From: JACPLA01 sp035291905
GTDB taxonomy: Bacteria; Bacteroidota; Ignavibacteria; UBA10030
Length of the DNA: 44,072 bases
Reading direction: 5' to 3'
Assembly (NCBI GenBank): GCA_035291905.1
Contig: DATDRF010000094.1
Coordinates: 1 to 44,072, forward strand
Shown here: positions 1 through 7,584 of the stretch, in pieces
How the letters are laid out: each line of letters opens with the position of its first letter
Numbering within the stretch: the first letter of the stretch is position 1
Translations under genes and position numbers: made by a program
Notes under the pieces: model-generated
Told to the model about the DNA's origin: nothing
Seen by the model: the letters and a program-made list of their open reading frames with translations, nothing else
Databases searched by the model: none

Positions 1-212
1 AAGTCTCTGCAGGCCTTTTCGATTTCCCGCTGGAGCGTTCTGTCCGCCGAAGGTTGCGCAAGAAGTGGGAAAGGACCGAGATGAAGACTGCCGGCAAGGA
101 CAGTTCCCAGAATCAACAGGGAGTATCTTCGTTTTTGATCCTTCACGAATGGAAAATAGCGCTGGAGAGAGTCAAATGCAATGCGGAGAACTTGCAGTTT
201 CCGCGGCTTCAC
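1..212 (-). CDS. Partial gene: N-terminus of a membrane-anchored or exported protein
   Basis: Open frame running off the left edge. It begins with GTG at 212-210, which overlaps the TGA of the isoprenoid-synthase-like gene (shared GTGA), a typical translational-coupling junction. About 70 residues are visible: a basic N-terminus (VKPRKLQVLRIAFD), a KRR cluster, one hydrophobic stretch (LLILGTVLAGSLHLG) ending near LLAQ, then the start of a soluble region (DRTLQREIEKACRD). This looks like a signal peptide with a long n-region or a signal anchor. The soluble start has the flavour of the repeats in squalene/hopene-cyclase-type proteins, which would suit the isoprenoid synthase next door, but too little is visible to name a family. 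The GTG start is inferred from the overlap and from the continuous open frame. Confidence 0.6.
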   Translation of the reverse strand, partial: MKPRKLQVLRIAFDSLQRYFPFVKDQKRRYSLLILGTVLAGSLHLGPFPLLAQPSADRTLQREIEKACRD

Positions 213-1168
213 CCAGGCTTGGGCAACATGATCTGCGAAAAGGAAATGAATCTGGACCTCCCCGAGCGCAGATCTTTTTGATACTTGTCGAGCTGGGTAT
301 AGTAGTGGTTCAAATACGACACTGGGCCGGGCACAGGGAGAGACTTCAACGCGCTTGCTGCCAAATCCAGGTGATGGCGCGTGACTGCAAAGATACCGTC
401 TACCGTATCCGAGAAGAAAATCTGATTTGCGATCCTAGCTGACAGCCGAGTAAGTGATAGATTCTTTCGCTGAAAACTTTTCAGTGTAAAGAGTGCAGCA
501 TAGTTCAAACGGCCCGCCGCCAGATCATCGGAAATATCTTCGAGATCATCGAGTATTTGGCCGGCTGTTGCAAGACCGTCAGCAAATTGGGAGATCTGTC
601 GCATCCATTCTTTTCGTTGAAGGAGAACGCAAAGGGCGAATGCGCCGACCTTGAAGATGGAGGAAACCTTGGCGTACTCACGGAGGAGATGTGACGGCCG
701 ACTGCTGCGATTCCTCTGGATCCTATCGACACAGAGGATTGCAACTTGGGTTGAATGTAAGCAGCGGCGGTGGTAGGTCCAGAAAACGGAAGCCGGGGGG
801 AAATGTCGCAGATAAGCCTTCTTTGCCTCTTGAAGGAATTTCGTGCTTGCACTACCCAGGTGTCTTGACCAGGTATGTCGGTCAAACAAATCGTCTCTGA
901 TCCGAATACCCAGATAAAGGCAGTATTGACCCCAAAGGATATCGTCCAGAACCTGGGGAGTGGCGTGACGGATTTGTGCTTTCGAGACCCACCAGGGAAG
1001 AAGGAGCCAATATGGAAGGATCCGGCTGCCCGCGCGGAGAGTTGTCCTCTGATTATTTCTCCTTGCGCGATGCAAATATCGCGTAAAATCTCTTCGCGCA
1101 GGCAACGGAAGATTCTCTGCAACACTGTCGACCTTCCGACGGATCGGCTGCATGAGATTGGGGATCAT
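209..1168 (-). CDS. Class I isoprenoid synthase-fold protein (polyprenyl synthetase-like)
   Basis: About 319 residues from the ATG at 1168. It carries the two aspartate-rich motifs of class I isoprenyl diphosphate synthases/terpene synthases: DDLFD near residues 92-96 (within RIRDDLFD) and DDLED near 207-211 (within GQILDDLEDISDD). These motifs bind Mg2+-diphosphate in the family. Sequence between them is helical and poor in the usual IPP-binding KR signature, so it resembles the divergent polyprenyl-synthetase-like proteins found beside natural-product or carotenoid genes rather than housekeeping IspA/IspB. The open frame extends upstream to 1279, but that would overlap the preceding gene by 86 bp; a TTG at 1183 is another possible start. 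It follows the small basic protein by 25 bp and overlaps the next gene by GTGA. Substrate and product unknown. Confidence 0.7.
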   Translation of the reverse strand: MIPNLMQPIRRKVDSVAENLPLPARRDFTRYLHRARRNNQRTTLRAGSRILPYWLLLPWWVSKAQIRHATPQVLDDILWGQYCLYLGIRIRDDLFDRHTWSRHLGSASTKFLQEAKKAYLRHFPPASVFWTYHRRCLHSTQVAILCVDRIQRNRSSRPSHLLREYAKVSSIFKVGAFALCVLLQRKEWMRQISQFADGLATAGQILDDLEDISDDLAAGRLNYAALFTLKSFQRKNLSLTRLSARIANQIFFSDTVDGIFAVTRHHLDLAASALKSLPVPGPVSYLNHYYTQLDKYQKDLRSGRSRFISFSQIMLPKPG

Positions 1169-1193
1169 TCGCAACAGAGACAAAACGAAATCT

Positions 1194-1532
1194 CTACCAC
1201 TCCACCCAAGCTGAGTTGATTTTCTTTTTGGGGGTTGTATACTTGCGCAGGGCGTCCATGAGTTCCCTTGGGGTGGCATTCACCTTTGCATGGTTGAGAC
1301 TTTTTCTAAGTCTTTTCATGTCATCGGCCTTCAAGGCGGCGTCACCCTTGAATCCGTTCTTTTCCAATACTGTTCTCAGATTCTTGGCCTTTTTGGCGCC
1401 CTTGCTACCAGCCCAGAGATTTTTGTAGAAAGCCTTGTTCGAGTAAGCAAGCCACACAATTGCGTGAATTTTGTCATCAAACGTGTTGTGGGCCATCTTG
1501 ACTCTCTTGCCGATCATTTTTACTGTTGGCAT
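1194..1532 (-). CDS. Small basic protein with RiPP-leader-like helical pattern
   Basis: 112 residues starting MPTV, preceded by a strong ribosome site (GGGAGGA, 5 nt from ATG). It is very lysine-rich, with no signal peptide or membrane segment. The central part reads IHAIVWLAYSNKAFYKNL, then TVLEKNGFKGD and DDMKRLRKSL. This spacing of hydrophobic, F and G residues resembles the leader helices of Nif11/nitrile-hydratase-like (NHLP) or Franean1_4349-type RiPP precursors, in which [D/N]-x-x-F-x-x-x-L is followed by LxxxGF and a helix with an acidic start. The C-terminal tail (after YTTPKKK) is short and ends in WVEW. Alternatives are a DNA- or RNA-binding basic protein or a small toxin/regulator. 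It lies between the kinase and the isoprenoid synthase on the same strand and shares the MPTV start with the 67-aa protein at 3950-4153. Function not known. Confidence 0.6.
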   Translation of the reverse strand: MPTVKMIGKRVKMAHNTFDDKIHAIVWLAYSNKAFYKNLWAGSKGAKKAKNLRTVLEKNGFKGDAALKADDMKRLRKSLNHAKVNATPRELMDALRKYTTPKKKINSAWVEW

Positions 1533-1571
1533 GGTATCCTCCCTTTTTGATTGGTTGAGACCTAGGAATGA

Positions 1572-3752
1572 CTAGTTGATTGTCCTAAGGAACTCTCTTA
1601 GCATGCTGGCCTTTGTCGATGTAGAATCGAGTTGTAGGGATTTTTCAAAATACTGTCGAGCTCTTTCGCTCTGTCCGGTCTCGTAAAAATCCAATCCCAT
1701 CTCTTCGTAAGCCCTTGCAGGGGATGCTTTTTGGTCTTTGAATTTGTTCAAGAAGTGTTCTTCGTAACGTTGAAACTCCGATGTCTTTCCTTCCCTTGAT
1801 GATAATGCGGCTAGCATACTGTAGACCTTTGGGAAAACGGGAGTAACATCCAGTGAACGCTCCAGAAGGGTCTTCGATTCTGAATACTTGCCGGTCTTCA
1901 TAAGGCACAGTCCGGCGAGAGCATAGATCGGAGGATATTCCCAGTGGGCAGCGAGAAGGGGTTTGAGGACGTTGATCGTCCCTTCATAGTCATTCTGCCT
2001 AAAGTGATTCATTGCCAGATTTGCGATGAGAATCTTGTTACCCGGCAAATATTGCAGTGCGAGCTGAAGAGATTTTCTCTGTTCAGGGAGGTCATTGGCA
2101 AGTCGTGCCTTCGCCCACCCAATCATCGCGTGCTCAAAGGGACTTGCGGAGGGCCCGAATTTTTCGAGGGCAGGCAGTTGATCTTGTGCTTCTTCGGCTC
2201 TTCCTTGATTCGTGAGCCTGGAAATCAGCCATACACGTGGGGAGATGAATGTGGAATCCAATTCAATGGCACGATAGAGAATCTCTTCAACTCCAGGCAT
2301 GTCCCTGAAGATGAGATTGCTGGCCTGAAGGAAAGCACGGACGGCGGCAGGGTTCTGAAGCCGGGCTGAATGCCATCCACGGAGGTCATCCCCCTTTCCC
2401 GCCTCAAGAATGTTGATCTCAAAATAACCAAGTATGTGTTCGGCCGAACCTCTTATCACCTCGGGGAGTTCCAGTTCGCCCCGTATTTCTTGTTCATAGG
2501 TGGTGCTTATCTCGCCGGATTTGACGTCCACGAGATTCGATTGAATGCGAAACCCGATTTGGGCGGGTAGAATCTTGCCGCTGATGATATTCGAGACGCT
2601 GTCCGCCTCTTGGATTCTGTAGCCGTCCGAGCCCGAGTAGTCCAGAATTCCGAGATAAGGGACTCCTGTGAGTTCGTGAATCATCATTGCCGGGATAATC
2701 TCATGCCAGTCGTCAGATTCGGCCTTCTTTGTAAGATTCTCGAACGGCATGACCGCGAGTCGCCATCTTTTTACCTCTGAAGGTATCGTCGGCTGTGTCG
2801 GCGAAGTGAAGATGTACCAAACGATGACAGCGACAATCAGAAGCAGAGAGAAGACGCCGACCCAGCGAGCTGTAGGTTCTTGGGTGAAAAGAGCAAATCG
2901 TTTGCCTAAACTCCACTGGCGGAACACCGGGCGTGTAGATCCGAGAATTTCGAGAATCTCGCCAGCTCCCTGTGGCCGACTGTCGCGATTTTTTTGGAGG
3001 CAACGCTGGCAGATGGCAACAAGGTCGTCAGGGGTATCAGAACGAATCGCTTTGAGGGGCAACGCCTCCTCATTCACGATTGAATACATCAACGCGGGTG
3101 CATGTTCACCACGGAAGGGGAGGCGACCCGAGAGCATTTGATAGAGCACAACTCCAAAGGACCAAATGTCGGTCCGAAGGTCAAGCTTCTCACCCTGCGC
3201 TTGCTCGGGAGACATATACGCTGCGCTTCCCGCAATTGTGCTCTTCTCTCCGATCGTGGTATCCTGGGCGAGTTTTGCCAGACCGAAATCAAGCAGCTTG
3301 ACGACTCCCTCTCTGTTGATGATGACATTCGAGGGTTTGATGTCCCGATGGATGGTTCCTTGTTGGTGAGCGTTCAGCAATCCTTGAGCAATCTGGATCG
3401 CAATGTTCCTCACACGATCAGCTGGAAGAGGTCCGCCTCGGACTATTTCTTCAAGCGTCTCTCCCTCCACATACTCCATTGCAATGAAGGCCTGGGTCGT
3501 ATGCGTAAGAGTATCCTCGACTTCGTCCAGTTCGAACACCGTCGCGATGTTGGGGTGGGAAAGGGCTGCAGCTGCCTGGGCCTCATGAATGAAACGATCG
3601 GTCTGATCCTTTGAGGCACGCTTGCCGAGTGGTAGGAATTTTACGGCGACAGGTCTGTGCAGCCTGATGTCTTCTGCCTTGTAGACGACACCCATTCCCC
3701 CCTCACCAAGCTTCTCAAGGATTCTGTAGTGCGAAATCGTCTGACCAATCAT
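1572..3752 (-). CDS. Transmembrane serine/threonine protein kinase with C-terminal TPR region
   Basis: About 726 residues from the ATG at 3752 (an in-frame TTG lies two codons upstream). The N-terminal Hanks-type kinase domain is complete: glycine loop GEGGMG, catalytic lysine in VAVKF (about residue 38), catalytic loop HRDIKPSN (about 135-142), DFG (about 155-157) and SPEQ in the APE position. A single membrane segment follows near residues 297-316 (WVGVFSLLLIVAVIVWYIF), so the kinase is cytosolic and the C-terminal 400 residues are outside. That part has an adenylate-cyclase-associated/TolB-like region (RLAVMPFEN) and TPR-like repeats towards the end. This is the usual architecture of bacterial PknB-like/TPR kinases in Acidobacteria and the FCB group. 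It sits 39 bp upstream of the small basic protein and may regulate the cluster. Substrate unknown. Confidence 0.93.
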   Translation of the reverse strand: MIGQTISHYRILEKLGEGGMGVVYKAEDIRLHRPVAVKFLPLGKRASKDQTDRFIHEAQAAAALSHPNIATVFELDEVEDTLTHTTQAFIAMEYVEGETLEEIVRGGPLPADRVRNIAIQIAQGLLNAHQQGTIHRDIKPSNVIINREGVVKLLDFGLAKLAQDTTIGEKSTIAGSAAYMSPEQAQGEKLDLRTDIWSFGVVLYQMLSGRLPFRGEHAPALMYSIVNEEALPLKAIRSDTPDDLVAICQRCLQKNRDSRPQGAGEILEILGSTRPVFRQWSLGKRFALFTQEPTARWVGVFSLLLIVAVIVWYIFTSPTQPTIPSEVKRWRLAVMPFENLTKKAESDDWHEIIPAMMIHELTGVPYLGILDYSGSDGYRIQEADSVSNIISGKILPAQIGFRIQSNLVDVKSGEISTTYEQEIRGELELPEVIRGSAEHILGYFEINILEAGKGDDLRGWHSARLQNPAAVRAFLQASNLIFRDMPGVEEILYRAIELDSTFISPRVWLISRLTNQGRAEEAQDQLPALEKFGPSASPFEHAMIGWAKARLANDLPEQRKSLQLALQYLPGNKILIANLAMNHFRQNDYEGTINVLKPLLAAHWEYPPIYALAGLCLMKTGKYSESKTLLERSLDVTPVFPKVYSMLAALSSREGKTSEFQRYEEHFLNKFKDQKASPARAYEEMGLDFYETGQSERARQYFEKSLQLDSTSTKASMLREFLRTIN

Positions 3753-3790
3753 GGTCAAGATTCCACAATGATGTGAGTGTGCCGCAAGAC

Positions 3791-3826
3791 AAGACCGGTC
3801 GTTGGTTGGTTTGTTATCCGGTCTGA
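3791..3826. repeat. Inverted repeat upstream of the kinase gene
   Basis: AGACCGG and CCGGTCT form a 7-bp perfect inverted repeat separated by about 19 bp rich in TTGG/TTTG, in the 197-bp gap between the kinase start and the 67-aa gene. There is no T-run next to it, so it is more like a protein-binding site or an attenuating hairpin than a terminator. No convincing promoter was found in this gap. Confidence 0.35.
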
Positions 3827-3949
3827 AAAGGATGGCGCAAGCTAGTTATTCGATGCGGAAAAATCAACCCCACCGTCATTAAAGATTAACGCACTCAGCT
3901 GCGGGAAATCGGATAGTAAGGAGAGAAAAGCGAAGCAGGTGCCAGAAGA

Positions 3950-4153
3950 CTAAAGCTGGCCTAACTTCGACTTCGAGTCGCCGCTGATCTCGCCGTGGGA
4001 GATCATGGTATTGCCGTCGTTGTCGATTTCGAATTCCACGTTCACGCCGGCCTGCATAAGGAGGGAAAAAAGTCTTGTCTCATCGTACTGCTTGAGATTG
4101 GGAAATTGTTTATGAAGACTCTCAAGGAACTGCTGAAACGGAACCGTCGGCAT
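3950..4153 (-). CDS. Hypothetical 67-aa protein (MPTV start)
   Basis: Start chosen at the ATG at 4153 because AAGGAG lies just upstream (AAAGGAGAGCAAGC-ATG); the open frame extends six codons further without a ribosome site. The protein has an amphipathic N-terminal half (FQQFLESLHKQFPNL, then ETRLFSLLMQAG) and an acidic beta-like C-terminal half (VNVEFEIDNDGNTMISHG). It has no signal peptide, no membrane segment and no cysteine. It lies 25 bp downstream of the ABM-domain gene on the same strand, so the two are almost certainly co-transcribed. Like the 112-aa protein it starts MPTV and may act with or be processed by neighbours; that is speculation. No family recognised. Confidence 0.65.
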   Translation of the reverse strand: MPTVPFQQFLESLHKQFPNLKQYDETRLFSLLMQAGVNVEFEIDNDGNTMISHGEISGDSKSKLGQL

Positions 4154-4178
4154 GCTTGCTCTCCTTTCCACACCAAGA

Positions 4179-4937
4179 TTACTGAAAATTCTTCATAGTC
4201 ACAACACTGTATCCTTCCACTTTGAGGTCTTCCGTCGTCACTGATTGCCCCCGCTTGCTCTTGTCCAGTTCCATTTTCCACTGATACAAATCGGTGAAGG
4301 TATGTTTGACCTTCTCGACCAGCGAAGCAAATTGTCCCGAATGTTCGTACGCAGCAGCGTCCTCTTTCGTGTCCCATATGGTCACCGAGATGGACTTATT
4401 GTCTCCACGTGAAGGCATAATGAGATATGCGTGGAGGCACCCTTTGGTCTCAAGCAGTGAAGGAATGATCTGGTTAACGTAAAGCCGGTGATACTCTTCT
4501 TTCATGTCGGGTTTCAGATTGACCATGACCAACCGAAGGAACATGCTCTTGGGGCTGGAGCCGTCCATTTGTTTTGTCGGCAGATCCAGTGTGACAGGAT
4601 ACGTTGAAATCACCGGCTCCCGCTGTGACGGGGAGTACTCCAATTTCACTTCTTTCGAAAGTCTCACCCGCCATTCGGCGGCGTCGGAAAGCATCGGCCG
4701 AACCTGCTTCATCAGATGTTCGAACATTCCCCCCTTGACGTATTCTTCGGCGTCTTCGTGGCTCTCCCACAATGTCATGGAAACAACATCGTCAGGATCC
4801 CTGCTGTTTTGCATCAGGCAGGCATAAAGACATCCGGGCGTTCCCTGAAGGGCGGGAATGATGGTATTTGTGTAAAGCGACCGGAGATTCTCTACTTCTT
4901 CACGCTTTGCCACGGCCTGAACAAAACGAAGATACAT
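4179..4937 (-). CDS. Tandem ABM-domain protein (antibiotic biosynthesis monooxygenase fold)
   Basis: 252 residues from the ATG at 4937, chosen because GGGAGAG precedes it; a longer frame to 5003 lacks a site. Two homologous copies of about 95 residues are visible. The first starts MYLRFVQAV and contains LYTNTIIPALQGTPGCLYACL. The second starts MFLRLVMVN and contains LYVNQIIPSLLETKGCLHAYL. Each then has a TxW(E/D) strand, as in the dimeric alpha+beta ABM fold used by quinol monooxygenases, heme-degrading enzymes and stress-response proteins. Fused tandem copies would form an intramolecular pseudo-dimer. There is no signal peptide, so it is cytosolic. It is the first gene of the minus-strand cluster and lies about 130 nt downstream of a good promoter. 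Activity cannot be told from sequence. Confidence 0.8.
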   Translation of the reverse strand: MYLRFVQAVAKREEVENLRSLYTNTIIPALQGTPGCLYACLMQNSRDPDDVVSMTLWESHEDAEEYVKGGMFEHLMKQVRPMLSDAAEWRVRLSKEVKLEYSPSQREPVISTYPVTLDLPTKQMDGSSPKSMFLRLVMVNLKPDMKEEYHRLYVNQIIPSLLETKGCLHAYLIMPSRGDNKSISVTIWDTKEDAAAYEHSGQFASLVEKVKHTFTDLYQWKMELDKSKRGQSVTTEDLKVEGYSVVTMKNFQ

Positions 4938-5252
4938 ACGCTCTCCCTGCAGGGTTAGGTATTTTTCAACAGGTGGATGTGAAGACAACAGGATAAAGCT
5001 CACATCGTTGGATACGGCCCGCTACGGGCAGCCGGTCGGATTCAGCATTCAGAAGAGAGAAACAGGACTCAAATTATACTAATTCAAGTGTCGAGAATCA
5101 AATGCAGCCAAACCGGCCGTAGTCAACGCTGGAGACACCGATCTCATCCCGATCAACTGTTCAATGTCCGGAATTGATTCCAATTCGGTGAAAAAAAGCA
5201 ATACTTTCACTGTGAAACCGAAACAAACCAGCAATCACATTCTGGAACCTCC
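4938..5252. other. Divergent intergenic region between ABM gene and alpha-galactosidase
   Basis: 315 bp without a gene. It holds the minus-strand promoter at 5073-5101. Near 5174-5220 there are two small palindromes upstream of the plus-strand galactosidase: GAATTG-ATTC-CAATTC and TTTCA-CTG-TGAAA. These are candidate operator sites for the galactosidase. I see no convincing plus-strand promoter. Confidence 0.4.
5073..5101 (-). promoter_or_regulatory. Sigma-70-type promoter for the ABM-led cluster
   Basis: On the minus strand TTGATT (5101-5096), exactly 17 bp, then TATAAT (5078-5073). This predicts a leader of about 130 nt before the ABM gene. It matches the other promoters in the window. Confidence 0.65.
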
Positions 5253-7352
5253 ATGGTAAAGATCTCTCGCGGCGTCCTGATGCTCTTTGCGATCCCGTTC
5301 GTACTGGCCGCTCAGATTCCAGCGCCTGAGAACGGGGCAGCCGAAATCGGGCTTTCAGGCAGATCTCTTGTTATCCACTATCATCAAGACACAATACTTT
5401 CCGTAAGATTGAACGTTGAGGCGGCGAAGTTCCAGTATCGGGTTCTGACGGAGCGAAATGGGGATGCCGTGACCCAGACCTTGCTGATGACCACGAACGA
5501 CTGGAACAGGAAGATACGACTTCAGGGAATCGTCAAGACAAGCGAAGAAGGATTTCCCTGCGAGACCGAACCGCCGGCCAGGAGCCCCCTGGTAGTTCGC
5601 AACGCGTCGGGATTAAGCAGGAGCCTGAGAAACCGTGCCGTGTACGATCGAAAATTCGATTGGGTAATTTCCGTTGACGCAAATCCCTCAATGTCGATCA
5701 TACCGAAAGCAGAGGGAAAGAAAGTCCGTTCCTTTCTGATTGACGTGGAAGGATTTGAAATTGTTCTCCGGTTTCGACCCCGCTACTATCAACGGCACAG
5801 AGGGCTGAAGTATTTTGAGCCATGGAATTACAAAGTGTGGCCTTCTTCTGTTGCAGGATGGATTTCCTGGTTTGCGTTCTTCAACAAAGTGAGCGAACAG
5901 GATATGATGAAGACGGCGGATGTCGTTGCAGAGGTGCTGAAGCCTTACGGCTTTGAGTACTTTCAGATGGATGACGGATATCAGCGAAAGAACGGCACCC
6001 CGGAGTTCTGGCTCACGCCGAAAGAGACGTTCCCCCGCGGGTTGCGATTCTTGTCGGAGTACATCACCGGAAAGGGATTAAAGCCGGGCATCTGGACTGC
6101 GACGAATTTCCACGATAGTGCGTACGCGTTTTCCCATCCCGACTTTTTTGTTCGGGCAGTGAATGGGAAACCTGCGTTTGGGAATTGGATCCGATATGCC
6201 CCGGACGGATCGAATCCTGCAGTGCTTGACACACTTGTCAAACCCCTTTACCGCGGATTGAAGGAACAAGGATGGCAGTACTTCAAAGTGGATGCGCTCC
6301 GCCACCTGCGATATGAGGGATACAACGCGAACGCGGCCTACTTCGAATCACGCGGCATTGATCGAGTTGAGACATTCCGCCGATATGTGCAGACCATCCG
6401 CGACGAGATCGGGCGGGAAAAATTCATGCTGGGTTGCTGGGGAATCCGCCCGGAACTCGTGGGAATCATCGACGGCTGCCGCATCGGTGACGACGGATTT
6501 TCATACGCCGGGCTATCGCAATACAACTCGTTCAACAATGTCGTCTGGCGGAACGACCCGGATCATATTGAACTCAACGATGATGCGTATCGGTCCACCA
6601 TGGTCACCTCACTCACAGGTGCACTGATGATGCTGACAGACAAGCCGGCCGTTTATCGGACCCCCGTAGTCGCTGCCGCCCAAAAAACATCTCCGGTTCT
6701 CTTTACACTTCCCGGGCAACTCTATGATGTCGATCCTTCGCGCAGCGATCGGCTTGGCCAGGTTGACAACGAAGTCAGCGGCTCCGGTCCGCGCGTTTTC
6801 GATGCCGGGTACGCACCAAATTGCTTCCTGTACCTTCTTGAACTCAACCGCGCCTTCGAATCATGGCAGGTCCTGGGCCGAACAGGCGGAGATTTTCCGG
6901 AGATCTCATTTGCGGATCTCGGACTTGATCCCCACAAGGAGTACCTCGTTTTCGAGTACTGGTCCGACACATTCGTCGGATCCTTCAAGAAGGCCTTTCC
7001 ACCTGGAGCGATCGATGAACGGTACCGCTCACAGGCATTCATTATTCGTGAACGACGACTACACCCTCAACTGGTTTCGAGTAACAGGCACATATCATCG
7101 GGCGGTGTTGATTTGATCGATGTGCGGTGGAATGAACCTGCACTCGTCGGATCGAGCACGGTGGTTGGGAACGATCCGTACACTTTGACGTTCACAGAAC
7201 CGGCAGGAATGAACCTGGTCTCTTTCGAATGTTCGGAGACGCCGCAGGCAGCAATACGAAGAGCGGCAAATGTGGCTTTTGTCTCTGTCTTGCCGGGGCA
7301 ATCGGGAACGATTCACTGGAAGGCCAACTACAAACTGTCAAACGCGAAATAG
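5253..7352 (+). CDS. Exported GH36-like alpha-galactosidase
   Basis: 699 residues with an N-terminal signal peptide (MVKISRGVLMLFAIPFVLAA, cleavage near AAQ-IP). An N-terminal beta-rich region is followed by a TIM barrel with GH36/GH27 clan-D motifs: MDDGYQ (near 239-244), the nucleophile motif YFKVDALRH with Asp347, and a downstream CRIGDD (409-414) that fits the acid/base aspartate. A C-terminal beta domain follows. In the family these enzymes release alpha-linked galactose by a retaining mechanism; raffinose-synthase-like or alpha-N-acetylgalactosaminidase specificity cannot be excluded. It acts in the periplasm or outside. It converges on the sodium symporter gene, 18 bp away from the small membrane protein, suggesting hydrolysis and uptake of the released sugar. 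The ribosome site is weak (GGAACCTCC). Confidence 0.85.
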   Translation: MVKISRGVLMLFAIPFVLAAQIPAPENGAAEIGLSGRSLVIHYHQDTILSVRLNVEAAKFQYRVLTERNGDAVTQTLLMTTNDWNRKIRLQGIVKTSEEGFPCETEPPARSPLVVRNASGLSRSLRNRAVYDRKFDWVISVDANPSMSIIPKAEGKKVRSFLIDVEGFEIVLRFRPRYYQRHRGLKYFEPWNYKVWPSSVAGWISWFAFFNKVSEQDMMKTADVVAEVLKPYGFEYFQMDDGYQRKNGTPEFWLTPKETFPRGLRFLSEYITGKGLKPGIWTATNFHDSAYAFSHPDFFVRAVNGKPAFGNWIRYAPDGSNPAVLDTLVKPLYRGLKEQGWQYFKVDALRHLRYEGYNANAAYFESRGIDRVETFRRYVQTIRDEIGREKFMLGCWGIRPELVGIIDGCRIGDDGFSYAGLSQYNSFNNVVWRNDPDHIELNDDAYRSTMVTSLTGALMMLTDKPAVYRTPVVAAAQKTSPVLFTLPGQLYDVDPSRSDRLGQVDNEVSGSGPRVFDAGYAPNCFLYLLELNRAFESWQVLGRTGGDFPEISFADLGLDPHKEYLVFEYWSDTFVGSFKKAFPPGAIDERYRSQAFIIRERRLHPQLVSSNRHISSGGVDLIDVRWNEPALVGSSTVVGNDPYTLTFTEPAGMNLVSFECSETPQAAIRRAANVAFVSVLPGQSGTIHWKANYKLSNAK

Positions 7353-7370
7353 GGATGCAGTTCTGCGGTA

Positions 7371-7580
7371 TTATCGTTTCCTCAGAAAATGAAATGCGAG
7401 AAACAGCCCACCCGTGATCAACATGACGATTCCCCATATCAAGTTGATGTTGATCCCAAGAGACTTCTCGTGAAGTGATGCGTCGCCCAGGATCCCGTAC
7501 AGAGCAAGGATCGCACCATAAGCCGACAGAAGGGTCCCCAGAGGAATCTTCAGATCGAAGAAGTGTTTCTGCTGTTCCAT
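7371..7580 (-). CDS. 69-aa membrane protein downstream of the symporter
   Basis: Start at the ATG at 7580, only 4 bp after the stop of the symporter gene; the longer frame overlaps that gene and is not credible. The protein has two hydrophobic segments (LLSAYGAILALYGIL and NLIWGIVMLITGGLFLAFHF) and a basic C-terminus RKR, fitting a two-helix inner-membrane protein. Its placement implies co-transcription with the symporter, as for small accessory subunits of some sodium:solute symporters. No family can be named with confidence. Confidence 0.7.
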   Translation of the reverse strand: MEQQKHFFDLKIPLGTLLSAYGAILALYGILGDASLHEKSLGININLIWGIVMLITGGLFLAFHFLRKR

Positions 7581-7584
7581 AGAA

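Noticed and set aside
505..1125. 206-codon minus-strand frame overlapping the isoprenoid-synthase-like gene
   Set aside because: It is a different frame of the same strand; the frame with both DDxxD motifs is the real one.
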